Shown here: positions 1 through 8,297 of the stretch, piece by piece | How the letters are laid out: each line of letters starts with the position of its first letter | Numbering within the stretch: position 1 is the first letter of the stretch | DNA from: an uncultured Bacteroidales bacterium | GTDB taxonomy: Bacteria > Bacteroidota > Bacteroidia > Bacteroidales > Bacteroidaceae | Assembly: GCA_902774335.1 (NCBI GenBank) | Contig: CACYHW010000006.1 | Coordinates: forward strand, 1-64,000 | Direction of reading: 5' to 3' | Length of the DNA stretch: 64,000 bases | The notes under the pieces: generated by a model | Seen by the model: the letters and a program-made list of their open reading frames with translations, nothing else | What the model was told of the DNA's origin: nothing | The model's database searches: none | Made by a program: the position numbers and the translations under genes

Positions 1-498
1 ATGTGCCTGGTGGTGAACCTGCGCTACATGCTCATGAGCGCGGCCCTTTCGCAGAAAATCGCGCCCGGAACGCCCTGGATCAAGCGCATCCTGATGTCTT
101 TCTGCATTACCGACGAGGTGTTCGGCATCTCCATCGCCCACCCCGGCTACACGCCGCCGTCCTACATGTACGCCGCAGCGCTGTTATCGACCCTCTTCTG
201 GGCCACAGGGTGCGCCATCGGCATTAAGGCGGGCAGCCTGTTGCCGCAGCATATGGTCACGGCGCTCAGCATGTCGCTCTACGGCATGTTCCTGGCCGTT
301 TTCATACCTCCCGCCCGCAGAGACCGCAACGTGCTTTTTGCCGTCATCGCCAGTTTCATTCTGAGCGGAATCTGCGCTGTGGCGCCGGTCATCAGCCAGT
401 GGAGCAGCGGCATGCGAACCGTGGTTCTGACCGTTGTGATATCGGCCGTAGCGGCATGGCTCAAACCTATTAAGTCCGATGACAATGGAGCAGCATAG
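1..498 (+). CDS. azlC: AzlC-family branched-chain amino acid exporter subunit (5' truncated by window edge)
   Basis: C-terminal part (about 165 residues) of an inner-membrane AzlC-type permease, the large subunit of the AzlCD exporter of branched-chain amino acids. The NLRYMLMSAAL motif, normally well inside the protein, is almost at the window start, so the ATG at base 1 is probably internal and the gene begins upstream. Hydrophobic segments near residues 60-80, 88-105, 111-130 and 137-155 are membrane helices. The 3' end overlaps azlD by 20 bases, the usual coupled arrangement. The family call is confident; the substrate is inferred from the family. Confidence 0.85.
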   Translation: MCLVVNLRYMLMSAALSQKIAPGTPWIKRILMSFCITDEVFGISIAHPGYTPPSYMYAAALLSTLFWATGCAIGIKAGSLLPQHMVTALSMSLYGMFLAVFIPPARRDRNVLFAVIASFILSGICAVAPVISQWSSGMRTVVLTVVISAVAAWLKPIKSDDNGAA

Positions 499-781
499 AA
501 TACTGATTTACATACTTTTAGCCATTGTCACGACCAACCTGATTCGCGTCCTGCCCATGGTATTCATCAAGGGGCCGATAAGCAACCGCTTTGTGCGCAG
601 TTTCCTTTACTACGTGCCTTACGTCACGCTGGCAGTCATGACGTTTCCCGATATGATTCTGGCCACACCCACACCCTGGCCCGGCCTGATTGCTCTGGTG
701 GTGGGCATCATTGCAGCCTGGCTGCGATTAGGCCTCCTGCCCGTTGCCGCAATCTGCTGCCTCATCGTCTACCTCCTGTAA
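479..781 (+). CDS. azlD: AzlD-family small exporter subunit
   Basis: A 100-residue, very hydrophobic protein with about four membrane helices and the TNLIRVLPM and YVPYVTLAVMTFPD stretches typical of AzlD, the small partner of AzlC. It begins inside the azlC 3' end (ATG at 479; a second ATG two codons later is equally possible), so the two are translationally coupled. The stop is followed after three bases by a degenerate copy of the palindromic repeat seen in tandem at 1427-1543. Confidence 0.85.
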   Translation: MTMEQHRILIYILLAIVTTNLIRVLPMVFIKGPISNRFVRSFLYYVPYVTLAVMTFPDMILATPTPWPGLIALVVGIIAAWLRLGLLPVAAICCLIVYLL

Positions 782-783
782 AA

Positions 784-815
784 GTGACGCAAAGAGAAAC
801 GACCCCAATGCGGCG
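784..815. repeat. Degenerate copy of the TGACGCAAAG palindrome (family A)
   Basis: The segment from 785 matches the 43-bp repeat unit at 1427-1543 but has GAGAAACGACCCCAATGCGG where the others have GGGAAACGACCCCTTTGCGG. The right arm is mutated, so the stem is imperfect. It starts three bases after the azlD stop. Confidence 0.75.
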
Positions 816-823
816 ATTTTTTA

Positions 824-831
824 TACATTTG
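824..831 (+). promoter_or_regulatory. Possible -7 box (TACATTTG) of the lipoprotein gene
   Basis: Matches the Bacteroidetes TAnnTTTG box 19 bases before the ATG at 851. No TTTG box is found at the expected upstream distance, so this is tentative. Confidence 0.4.
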
Positions 832-850
832 TGAATCAAACCAATCAGTT

Positions 851-1420
851 ATGAAAAAAGTCTTTCTATTCTTATCGGCCGCACTTGCGATGATGGCCAT
901 TGCCTCTTGTGATAAAGATGAAGAAAAAGAGCAGAACGAACCCGAAAAGAACGTTACTGTTGAGATTAACGCAGCCAACCTGCAGGGCACTTGGGAAGGT
1001 GCCGTAGAGCATGATTTCGGCCAGGGTTATCCCCAGAAATGGCGCCTTCAGATTGACGGAGAGAATTATACAAACTGGCATACCTACCAGACAGCCGGCA
1101 CCACAAAAGATGAAGTTCAGGGCCTTAAGACCGTGGGCAACAAGGAGAAGGGCACCTGGGCTTATGCCAATAAAAAACTGTCGTTCACTCCTACTGAGCA
1201 ATTTGCGTCATACTATCAGGTGATGAAACCGGATTATTCCCTCGGCGGGAATGTCTATTACGACTATAATGAGGAAACCATGGAGTCGACCCCCTGGTAT
1301 GTGACTCCCGAGTCACTTGTAAGGCCTTCGTTCGACTCCGAGTGGACTGTCATTTCGCTGACCAAGACTGCACTCACCGTCAAGATCAACATGGACACTT
1401 TCGTCCTGCAGAAAAAGTAA
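851..1420 (+). CDS. Small secreted lipoprotein of unknown function
   Basis: A 189-residue protein with a lipoprotein signal peptide (hydrophobic residues 3-17, lipobox ending IASC, Cys20) followed by an acidic, charged linker (DKDEEKEQNEPEK). The rest looks like a compact beta-rich domain with several Trp and Tyr residues (GTWEGAVEHD, GTWAYANKKLSF, ending TVKINMDTFVLQ), resembling lipocalin-like lipoproteins common in Bacteroidales. I do not recognise a named family. It is likely anchored in the outer membrane or facing the periplasm. The stop is followed within seven bases by a three-copy repeat array. Confidence 0.75.
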   Translation: MKKVFLFLSAALAMMAIASCDKDEEKEQNEPEKNVTVEINAANLQGTWEGAVEHDFGQGYPQKWRLQIDGENYTNWHTYQTAGTTKDEVQGLKTVGNKEKGTWAYANKKLSFTPTEQFASYYQVMKPDYSLGGNVYYDYNEETMESTPWYVTPESLVRPSFDSEWTVISLTKTALTVKINMDTFVLQKK

Positions 1421-1426
1421 GAAAAA

Positions 1427-1543
1427 TGACGCAAAGGGAAACGACCCCTTTGCGGCGAAATGAGAAAAGTGACGCAAAGGGAAACGACCCCTTTGCGGCG
1501 AAATGAGAAAAGTGACGCAAAGGGAAACGACCCCTTTGCGTCA
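1427..1543. repeat. Three tandem 43-bp units, each with a palindrome (family A)
   Basis: TGACGCAAAGGG begins at 1427, 1470 and 1513, an exact 43-base period. Each unit pairs TGACGCAAAGGG with CCCTTTGCG across a seven-base spacer (AAACGAC). Only the last unit has the full right arm (CCCTTTGCGTCA), giving a perfect 12-bp stem; the first two continue GGCGAAATGAGAAAAG into the next unit. The array starts seven bases after the lipoprotein stop and ends 49 bases before the efflux adaptor ATG. Confidence 0.95.
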
Positions 1544-1565
1544 TTTTTAAAAAATAGTAACTTTG
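1535..1565 (+). promoter_or_regulatory. Promoter of the RND efflux operon
   Basis: TTTG at 1535-1538, 19 bases, then TAACTTTG at 1558-1565, a good match to the Bacteroidetes consensus, 26 bases before the adaptor ATG. The TTTG box lies inside the right arm of the third 43-bp repeat. Confidence 0.75.
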
Positions 1566-1591
1566 CCTCCTATTAAAGAAACCTTATTCTT

Positions 1592-2671
1592 ATGAGCAAA
1601 ACAACCAAATGGGTGCTTATTGCCGTCATTGCAATTGGCGTGGCAATATGGGGAATTTACAGTCTGAAACCAAAAACCAACAAGGACATACCCGCAGGGC
1701 CGATGCCCACAGCCGGAGCGCCCATAGGACGCGGCGGCCAGACATTGCCGGTAAGTCACGTAATCATGCAGCCCACCGAACTTGTGGACGGCATCAACAT
1801 AAGCGGAAGCCTGATCCCCAACGAGGAGGTGAACCTGTCATTCGAGACATCGGGCAAGATCACCGACATATTCTTTGAGGAGGGCACCAAAGTCAAGAAA
1901 GGTCAGGTGCTGGCCAAAATCAACGACGCCCCCCTTCAGGCCCAGCTAAAAAAGTTAGAAGCCCAGTATCAGTCAACCGAGGACCGTCTGGCCCGCCAGA
2001 AAGCCCTTTACGAGAAGGAGGCCGTAAGTAAGGAGGCCTACCAGGAGGCCGAAGCCAACTTCAACAAACTCCAGGCCGATATCGAAGAGTGCAAGGCCAA
2101 GCTGGACCAGACCGAGCTGAAGGCCCCGTTTGACGGAATCATCGGCCTGCGTCAGGTAAGCGTAGGCGCCTACGCATCGCCCAGCACAGGCATTGCCACC
2201 CTGACCAACACCGAGAAACTCAAGGTGGAGTTCGCCATCCCCGAGCGTTACGCCGGAGTGCTGCAGAACGGAGCCAAACTGACTTTCACTGTGGAGGGCA
2301 GCGACGACATCCACAACGCCCAGGTCTACGCCACCAACTCAAAGGTGGATCAGGGCACCCGCACTTATCTGGTCCGCGCCATCTATGACAACAAGGACGG
2401 CAAGCTTGTTCCCGGCCGATACGTAAGCGTAAGCCTCAATACCCGCACATTCAAGAACACCCTTGCCGTACCCAGCGAGGCAATCATCTCCGAGATGGGC
2501 ATAGACAAGGTATTCCTGTACAAGAGCGGCCAGGCCATCCCACACGAGATCACCAAAGGCCTGCGCACAGACGCAGAGGTACAGGTGCTGAGCGGCCTCA
2601 AAGTAGGCGACACAGTCATAACCAGCGGCATCATGCAGCTGCGCACCGGAATGAGGGTTGAACTCAAATAA
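1592..2671 (+). CDS. RND efflux periplasmic adaptor (membrane fusion protein)
   Basis: A 359-residue HlyD/AcrA-type adaptor that bridges the inner-membrane pump and the outer-membrane channel. There is an N-terminal membrane anchor (residues 7-23), a lipoyl-like half (SFETSGKITDIFFEEGTKV, about 92-110), an alpha-helical hairpin rich in Gln/Glu/Lys (about 118-170), the second lipoyl half (LKAPFDGIIGLRQVSVGAY, about 176-195) and beta-barrel and membrane-proximal domains ending at GMRVELK. First gene of a three-gene operon, 12 bases before the pump gene. Its substrate cannot be read from sequence. Confidence 0.93.
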   Translation: MSKTTKWVLIAVIAIGVAIWGIYSLKPKTNKDIPAGPMPTAGAPIGRGGQTLPVSHVIMQPTELVDGINISGSLIPNEEVNLSFETSGKITDIFFEEGTKVKKGQVLAKINDAPLQAQLKKLEAQYQSTEDRLARQKALYEKEAVSKEAYQEAEANFNKLQADIEECKAKLDQTELKAPFDGIIGLRQVSVGAYASPSTGIATLTNTEKLKVEFAIPERYAGVLQNGAKLTFTVEGSDDIHNAQVYATNSKVDQGTRTYLVRAIYDNKDGKLVPGRYVSVSLNTRTFKNTLAVPSEAIISEMGIDKVFLYKSGQAIPHEITKGLRTDAEVQVLSGLKVGDTVITSGIMQLRTGMRVELK

Positions 2672-2683
2672 CCTGCCGCACCC

Positions 2684-5600
2684 ATGAACATATCAGAACT
2701 TAGCATACGCCGCCCGGTGCTGGCCACAGTGCTGGTGCTCATAATCATCCTGTTCGGCGTGGTGGGTTACACCAGTCTGGGCGTGCGCGAATACCCGTCG
2801 GTGGATAACCCCATCATATCGGTATCGGCCTCCTACCCCGGAGCCAACGCCGAAGTCATTGAAAATCAGATAACAGAGCCCCTGGAGCAGCAGATCAACG
2901 GTATCCCCGGCATCCGCTCGCTCTCATCGGTCAGCCAGTACGGAAGCAGCCGCATCACAGTAGAATTTGAGCTGTCAGTCGACCTCGAGACCGCCGCCAA
3001 CGACGTGCGTGACAAGGTATCGCGCGCCCAGCGAATGCTCCCCCGCGACTGCGATCCCCCCACAGTATCCAAGGCCGATGCCGACGCAATGCCAATCCTT
3101 ATGGTTGCCCTCCACTCCGATAAGCGCTCCCTTTTGGAACTGAGCGAGATTGCCGACCTTGTGGTAAAGGAGCAACTGCAGACCATCCAGGACGTTAGTT
3201 CCGTTATGATCTGGGGTGAAAAACGTTACTGCATGCGCCTGTGGCTGGACCCCGTAAAGATGTCCGGTTACGGCATCACCCCGATGGACGTAAAGAACGC
3301 CCTTGACAAGGAGAACGTGGAACTGCCCTCAGGTACCATTGAGGGTAACACCACCGAGCTTGAGATCCGTACCCTGGGCCAGATGCACACCACCCAGGAG
3401 TTCAACGACCTGGTAATCAAGCATGACGGTACCAAAGTGATACGTTTCAGCGACGTAGGTCAGGCCGAACTCAGCCCGCGCGACATAAAGAGTTACATGA
3501 AGATGAACGGCATCCCCATGGTGGGCGTGGCAGTCACCCCCCAGCCCGGTGCCAACCACATCAACATTGCCAACGCCGTCTATGACCGTATGAAACTGAT
3601 GGAGAAGGACCTTCCCGAGGACGTAGGTTACGAGTACGGCTTTGACAACACCCGTTTTATCCGCGCTTCAATCAACGAGGTAAAGACCACCCTCTACGAG
3701 GCATTCATACTGGTAATATTCATCATATTCCTGTTCCTGCGTGACTGGCGCGTGACCCTTATCCCCGTGCTGGTTATCCCGGTATCAATCATCGGCTCAT
3801 TCTTTGTAATGTACATGATGGGATTCAGTATCAACGTGCTCTCCATGCTTGCGGTGGTGCTGTCGGTAGGACTTGTGGTGGATGACGCCATCGTTATGAC
3901 CGAGAACATCTACAACCGTATAGAGAAAGGCATGACTCCGATGCAGGCCGGCATTGACGGCGCGCGAGAGATCCTGTTTGCCATCATATCCACCTCAATA
4001 ACACTGCTCTGCGTATTCGTACCCATTGTGTTCATGCAGGGCCAGACGGGCCGACTGTTCCGCGAATTCGCGTTCGTGATTGCAGGCGCCGTGGTGATTT
4101 CAACATTCACCGCCCTTACATTCACCCCCATGCTCTCCACCAAGATCCTGGTGCGCCGCGAAAAGAAAAACGCATTCTACGCATGGTCCGAGCCGTTCTT
4201 TGAGGGCCTTAACAAATACTACAGCAAGAGTCTGGATTTTATTCTGCGCAACCGCTGGATCACCATTGTCACAATGGTGCTGGCTCTTGGCGTAGCAGCA
4301 TGGATGTGGGTCAAAACCCCGTCCGAGATGGCTCCTATGGAGGACCGTTCACAGGTAACCGTCCGCACTCAGGGTCCCGAAGGCGTAACCTACGAGTACA
4401 TGCGTGACTACACCGAGCGCATAAACGACGTGGTCGATTCTATTATGCCCGATGCCAAATTCGTGACCGCCCGAGTATCAAGTGGAGGCGGTAACATACA
4501 GATTACCCTCAAGGACATAAACGAGCGCAGCTACTCGCAGATGGAGGTGTTTGAAAAACTGAGCGCCGCCGTACGCCGTGAGACCGATGCCCGCGCGTTC
4601 GTACAGCAGCAGTCATCATTCGCAGGCGGCCGAGGCGGTATGCCTGTCCGTTACGTACTGCAGGCCACCAACATTGAGAAACTGCAGGATGTGCTGCCCA
4701 AGTTCCTTGCCAAGGTAAACGACAACCCCGCCTTCCAGATGGCCGATGCCGACCTGAAGTTCTCCAAGCCCGAAGTCCGCATATCCATCAACCGTGAGAA
4801 AGCCAACCTGCTGGGAGTAAGCACCCGCGACATAGCCCAGACCCTGCAGTGGGGACTGAGCGGCCAGCGAATGGGTTATCTGTACATGAACGGAAAGCAG
4901 TATGACATTATAGGCGAGATTAACCGTCAGCAGCGTAACACCACCCAGGCGCTCAAATCTATCTACATGCGCAGCGGAAGCGGCAGCATGATACAGATGG
5001 AGAACCTTGTGGACCTTAAGGAGGATATCGCACCGCCCCGTCTGTACCGTTACAACCGATTCGTATCGGCCACCGTATCGGCCGGACTGGGTAAAGGCTA
5101 TACTCTGGGTCAGGCGCTTGACGAGATGGACAAGATTGCCAAGGAGACTCTGGATGATACTTTCCGCACCGCACTTACCGGCGAGTCCAAGGATTTCCGC
5201 GAGAGCTCCAACAGCCTGCTGTTTGCGTTCGGTCTGGCTCTGCTGCTTATCTACCTTATCCTGGCTGCCCAGTTTGAGAGTTTCAAGGATCCGCTCATTG
5301 TTATGATTACCGTGCCTCTGGCTGTGTTCGGCGCACTGGTATTCCTGCGCGGCGGTGGGCAGACAATGAATATTTTCAGTGAGATAGGTATTATCATGCT
5401 TATAGGACTTGTGGCCAAGAATGGTATCCTGATTGTGGAGTTTGCCAACCAGAAACAGGCGGCCGGCATTGACAAGTTCATTGCAATACGTGACGCATCC
5501 ATACAGCGCTTAAGACCTATCCTGATGACATCCACATCAACCATGCTGGGTCTGCTGCCGCTTATGTTCGCACACGGCGAAGGCAGCGCCGGACGTGTAG

Positions 5601-5719
5601 CTATGGGTACGGCTGTTGTTGGAGGAATGCTCATATCGACATTCTTTACTATGTACATTGTACCTTCGATCTACAGCTACATCTCAACCGACCGTAAAAC
5701 ACAAAAGAAAAAGGAATGA
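2684..5719 (+). CDS. RND-family efflux pump (AcrB/MexB-like inner-membrane permease)
   Basis: A 1011-residue proton-driven efflux permease. It has the repeated RND layout: a first helix near residues 12-30, a large periplasmic loop (SASYPGANAEVIENQITEP), helices from about 335 with the LSVGLVVDDAIVMTENI segment carrying the adjacent Asp pair expected for proton relay, then a second half with its own loop and a terminal helix bundle (LIGLVAKNGILIVEFANQ). Length is normal for the HAE1-type multidrug group rather than a clear heavy-metal pump. Its 3' end overlaps the channel gene by four bases (ATGA). Confidence 0.95.
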   Translation: MNISELSIRRPVLATVLVLIIILFGVVGYTSLGVREYPSVDNPIISVSASYPGANAEVIENQITEPLEQQINGIPGIRSLSSVSQYGSSRITVEFELSVDLETAANDVRDKVSRAQRMLPRDCDPPTVSKADADAMPILMVALHSDKRSLLELSEIADLVVKEQLQTIQDVSSVMIWGEKRYCMRLWLDPVKMSGYGITPMDVKNALDKENVELPSGTIEGNTTELEIRTLGQMHTTQEFNDLVIKHDGTKVIRFSDVGQAELSPRDIKSYMKMNGIPMVGVAVTPQPGANHINIANAVYDRMKLMEKDLPEDVGYEYGFDNTRFIRASINEVKTTLYEAFILVIFIIFLFLRDWRVTLIPVLVIPVSIIGSFFVMYMMGFSINVLSMLAVVLSVGLVVDDAIVMTENIYNRIEKGMTPMQAGIDGAREILFAIISTSITLLCVFVPIVFMQGQTGRLFREFAFVIAGAVVISTFTALTFTPMLSTKILVRREKKNAFYAWSEPFFEGLNKYYSKSLDFILRNRWITIVTMVLALGVAAWMWVKTPSEMAPMEDRSQVTVRTQGPEGVTYEYMRDYTERINDVVDSIMPDAKFVTARVSSGGGNIQITLKDINERSYSQMEVFEKLSAAVRRETDARAFVQQQSSFAGGRGGMPVRYVLQATNIEKLQDVLPKFLAKVNDNPAFQMADADLKFSKPEVRISINREKANLLGVSTRDIAQTLQWGLSGQRMGYLYMNGKQYDIIGEINRQQRNTTQALKSIYMRSGSGSMIQMENLVDLKEDIAPPRLYRYNRFVSATVSAGLGKGYTLGQALDEMDKIAKETLDDTFRTALTGESKDFRESSNSLLFAFGLALLLIYLILAAQFESFKDPLIVMITVPLAVFGALVFLRGGGQTMNIFSEIGIIMLIGLVAKNGILIVEFANQKQAAGIDKFIAIRDASIQRLRPILMTSTSTMLGLLPLMFAHGEGSAGRVAMGTAVVGGMLISTFFTMYIVPSIYSYISTDRKTQKKKE

Positions 5720-7035
5720 AACTCAACAGAATACTGTCAACAGCCGCAGCGCTTGCCCTTGGTTTGGGCGCGCAGGCACAGATAATGACGCTCAAGGACT
5801 GCCTTGAAAAGGGTATCAGCGAGAGCTTCCAGATAAAGCTCGTCAACATATCCCAGGAGAAGGCGGCCAACAACGACTCCTGGCTCTATGCAGGCGGTTC
5901 CCCCACCCTTAGCGCTACAGGCAGCTACTCGGGAACGCTCTCAAGCAACGACGCCACACTCAGGAGCGACGGCTCCACCACGTCCAACCGCAATGTGCTG
6001 GACCACACTCTCAGCGCACAGCTCCGTGCCGACTGGACCGTGTTTGACGGATTCAGCATACAGGCCACACGTGACCGTCTGGAGGAGTTGCACAACCAGG
6101 GCGAGATACAGACCCGCATAACCATCGAGGATTACATTGCCAACCTGACCACCGAGTACTACAACCTGGTACGTCAGACCATCCACCTAAAGAATCTGGA
6201 GTATGCCGCCTCCCTGTCCAAGGAGCGTCTGCGCATAAGCAGCGAGCGCTATGACATGGGTGGAAACTCACGTCTGGAGATGCAGCAGGCACAGGTATAT
6301 TTCAACTCGGACAGCGCCAAGAGCCTTAAGCAGCACGAGTCGGTGGCATCGGCCAACATCCGCATAAACCGCCTTATGTCCAACTGGGACCTGGGATCGG
6401 TTCATGTGGCAGCCGACACCGCCATCAACCTGATAACAGGTCTTGACTACGAATCCCTGCTTGAGGATATGATGGAAGTAAACGCTTCGCTTCTTAAGGC
6501 CGAGAGCAACCGTACCATTGCACAGCTTGACCGACGCGCAGTACAGTCACGCAACTATCCCTACCTGAAGCTCAACGCATCATACGGTCTGACACACAAC
6601 ATCTACGGCAACAACACCTACTCCGACCGTACCAACTGGGGTCCCTCGTTCGGTGCCACCATGGGTATCAACCTGATCTCAGGAAAGCAGCGTGTTCAGG
6701 AGCGTAACGCCCGTCTGGATGAACTCACGGCCGATATCACCATCGACCAGCTCAAGCTCCAGCTGCGCGCCAACCTGGATGATTTCTGGCAGGCCTATCA
6801 GAACAACCTGATGCTGCTGGAACTGCAGGAGCAGAACCTTAAGACCGCTCAGGAGACTATGGAGATAGCTCAGGAGCGTTACCTGCTGGGTAACTTGTCC
6901 GGACTTGAGATGCGTGAGGCCCAGAAATCACTCCTGGATGCCGAGGAGAGCCTGCTTCAGGCTCAATACGACACTAAGGTCTGCGAGATCTCCCTCCTCC
7001 AAATCTCCGGCCGCATCATGCAATATCTCGAATAA
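5716..7035 (+). CDS. TolC-family outer-membrane efflux channel
   Basis: A 439-residue outer-membrane factor with a signal peptide (residues 1-21, cleavage after AQA) and two copies of the long helical repeats typical of TolC: the first starts LKDCLEKGISESFQIKLVN, and the second half includes QLKLQLRANLDDFWQAY and AQERYLLGNLSGLEMREAQ. It completes the tripartite pump with the two preceding genes and overlaps the pump stop by four bases. The stop codon is followed at once by a seven-base tandem repeat array. Confidence 0.93.
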   Translation: MKLNRILSTAAALALGLGAQAQIMTLKDCLEKGISESFQIKLVNISQEKAANNDSWLYAGGSPTLSATGSYSGTLSSNDATLRSDGSTTSNRNVLDHTLSAQLRADWTVFDGFSIQATRDRLEELHNQGEIQTRITIEDYIANLTTEYYNLVRQTIHLKNLEYAASLSKERLRISSERYDMGGNSRLEMQQAQVYFNSDSAKSLKQHESVASANIRINRLMSNWDLGSVHVAADTAINLITGLDYESLLEDMMEVNASLLKAESNRTIAQLDRRAVQSRNYPYLKLNASYGLTHNIYGNNTYSDRTNWGPSFGATMGINLISGKQRVQERNARLDELTADITIDQLKLQLRANLDDFWQAYQNNLMLLELQEQNLKTAQETMEIAQERYLLGNLSGLEMREAQKSLLDAEESLLQAQYDTKVCEISLLQISGRIMQYLE

Positions 7036-7080
7036 AATTGAGAATTGAGAATTGAGAATTGAGAATTGAGGATTGAGGAT
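7036..7080. repeat. Heptamer tandem array (AATTGAG), directly after a stop codon
   Basis: Five perfect AATTGAG units from 7036, followed by GATTGAG and a partial unit. The array starts at the first base after the TolC-like gene's stop. Related arrays occur at 15084, 44820, 56679 and 56781. Confidence 0.95.
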
Positions 7081-7100
7081 AGGATGGAGTTGCAGTTATC

Positions 7101-7153
7101 GTAACGGCTGCAAGCCGTTACCCGGCCGGAGGCCGGCCGTTTGCGGAGCAAAC
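7101..7153. other. Three consecutive hairpins with three-base loops
   Basis: GTAACGGCT/GCA/AGCCGTTAC (7101-7121), CCGGCC/GGA/GGCCGG (7122-7136) and GTTTGC/GGA/GCAAAC (7139-7153). All stems are perfect and the hairpins abut or nearly abut. There is no reading frame of note here. Function unknown; an RNA or DNA structure is likely. Confidence 0.85.
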
Positions 7154-7175
7154 TAAAATAAGGTCCGGCTTCACT

Positions 7176-7263
7176 GCAGTTGCAAAGTAAATTTCGGACA
7201 AAAAAATAGGGTGCTTTTGGCACCCTATTAAATTTGATTGTCCGAAATTTACTTTGCAGCTGC
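7176..7263. repeat. 25-bp inverted repeat spanning the histone-like gene's 3' end and terminator
   Basis: 7176-7200 and 7239-7263 are reverse complements with one mismatch. The right arm contains the last codons and stop of the minus-strand histone-like gene; the left arm repeats the same bases beyond the terminator. The terminator hairpin sits in the middle. Confidence 0.9.
7201..7229 (-). terminator. Rho-independent terminator of the histone-like gene
   Basis: Read on the minus strand: AATAGGGTGC, loop CAAAA, GCACCCTATT, then a T run. Stem 10 bp, perfect (7205-7214 with 7220-7229). Confidence 0.88.
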
Positions 7264-7422
7264 GAGTGAGGCCTTTCTAAACTCCTTCATGAGCTTTTCG
7301 AGCTCAAGAGATGCCTTGCGAGCACGAGTGCCAGCAGCCTTGTTACCCTTCTCGATCTGTGAGTTTGCATCCTTTGCAAATGCTGCATAAAGCTCAGCAG
7401 CCTGTTTCAAAATCTTCTCCAT
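7249..7422 (-). CDS. Histone H1-like protein (Hc1-type), 57 residues
   Basis: A short minus-strand gene. It reads MEKILKQAAELYAAFAKDAN, then SQIEKGNKAAGTRARKASLE and LEKLMKEFRKASLAAAK, then TAA. The core GNKAAGTRARKASL-LEKLMKEFRK is the hallmark of the small Bacteroidetes histone H1-like family, basic proteins thought to bind DNA or nucleoid structures. It is preceded by a well-formed promoter (7472-7502) and followed by a strong terminator, so it is a single-gene transcript. Alternating basic and Ala residues suggest one long helix. Its stop and last codons are part of an inverted repeat. Confidence 0.93.
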   Translation of the reverse strand: MEKILKQAAELYAAFAKDANSQIEKGNKAAGTRARKASLELEKLMKEFRKASLAAAK

Positions 7423-7471
7423 AGTTGTTTGTTATTGAAATGATTATGATTAATTAAAATCCATACTGACG

Positions 7472-7502
7472 CAAAAATAATACTAAAAACGTTACTTGCA
7501 AA
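7472..7502 (-). promoter_or_regulatory. Promoter of the histone-like gene
   Basis: On the minus strand: TTTG (7499-7502), 19 bases, then TATTTTTG (7472-7479), an exact Bacteroidetes consensus, about 50 bases before the ATG at 7422. Confidence 0.8.
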
Positions 7503-7666
7503 GATTCAGTCCTCTTTTTTTAAAAAAAATGTCAAAAATTTCTATACAATGGGTAAAATAGTCAAAAATCGGCCCTGTAACACTCCAAAACGGGGTTCTG
7601 TTGTTAATTCCGACCCCATCGGACAATAATCACCGGATGCCTGAAGTCATTATCGGCAAAAATGAC

Positions 7667-7674
7667 TACTTTTG
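7667..7674 (+). promoter_or_regulatory. Possible -7 box (TACTTTTG) of the DUF4468 operon
   Basis: TAnnTTTG match 25 bases before the ATG at 7700. No clear -33 TTTG is seen. The rest of 7503-7666 holds nothing I can call. Confidence 0.45.
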
Positions 7675-7699
7675 CATCGTATATAAATAAGGTACTACA

Positions 7700-8293
7700 A
7701 TGAAAAAGGCATTACTTACAATAGCAGCCCTTCTTGTCACGGTTTTCTCGTTTGCAAAGATTGCCGATGAGCAGAATCCCAAATACGGCAAAGGTGCTGT
7801 AACCACCGATGAAAACGGAAACGTCTGCTTTATGGAGACCATACAGATTCCCGAGGGAATGACTCCCGACCAGTGCTACTCCATCCTGCTCAACTGGGCA
7901 AAGGGCCGTTTTGCCATCCCCTACGCACACGACGGACGCATTCTCAACGAGGATGCCCAGGCACGCCGCTTTATCTTCCACGTAGAACAGACCATCGTCT
8001 TCAAGCGTACCGCCCTGGTGGCCGATGAGTCCAAGATATCCTACAACTTCTCCGTAGCCATCAAAGGCGGAAGCGCCGTCCTCAAGATGACCGATATCAA
8101 CTACCGTTATGAGGAGGGTCGCGAAGGAGGCGGTCAGAGATTCAGCGCCGAGGAATGGATAACCGACAAGGAGGCTTACAACCGCAGCGGTACCAAGTTC
8201 CTCAAGAGCACCGGAAAGTTCCGCGTAAAGACCATAGACCTTAAGGAGCAGCTGTTCCAGAAGGCTACCGATGCAGTAAACGGAGATATCTGA
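7700..8293 (+). CDS. DUF4468-type secreted protein
   Basis: A 197-residue protein with a signal peptide (residues 1-19, MKKALLTIAALLVTVFSFA). The body resembles the DUF4468 domain (TBP-like fold) of Bacteroidetes: an early ETIQIPEGMTPDQCYSILLN stretch, then WAKGRFAIPYAHDGRI and a beta-rich region ending with GGSAVLKMTDINYRYEEG. It is probably periplasmic; function unknown. First gene of a tight cluster with a J-like protein (4 bases later) and a putative porin, so all three may act in envelope assembly, though that is inference. Confidence 0.8.
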   Translation: MKKALLTIAALLVTVFSFAKIADEQNPKYGKGAVTTDENGNVCFMETIQIPEGMTPDQCYSILLNWAKGRFAIPYAHDGRILNEDAQARRFIFHVEQTIVFKRTALVADESKISYNFSVAIKGGSAVLKMTDINYRYEEGREGGGQRFSAEEWITDKEAYNRSGTKFLKSTGKFRVKTIDLKEQLFQKATDAVNGDI

Positions 8294-8297
8294 TCTG

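Noticed and set aside
1-781. AzlC gene starting at base 1
   Set aside because: The motifs at the window start are normally deep inside AzlC, so the true start is outside the window.
1427-1543. Three regularly spaced repeats that might be a small CRISPR array
   Set aside because: The spacer parts are identical to each other, the unit is 43 bp with an internal palindrome and there are no cas genes.
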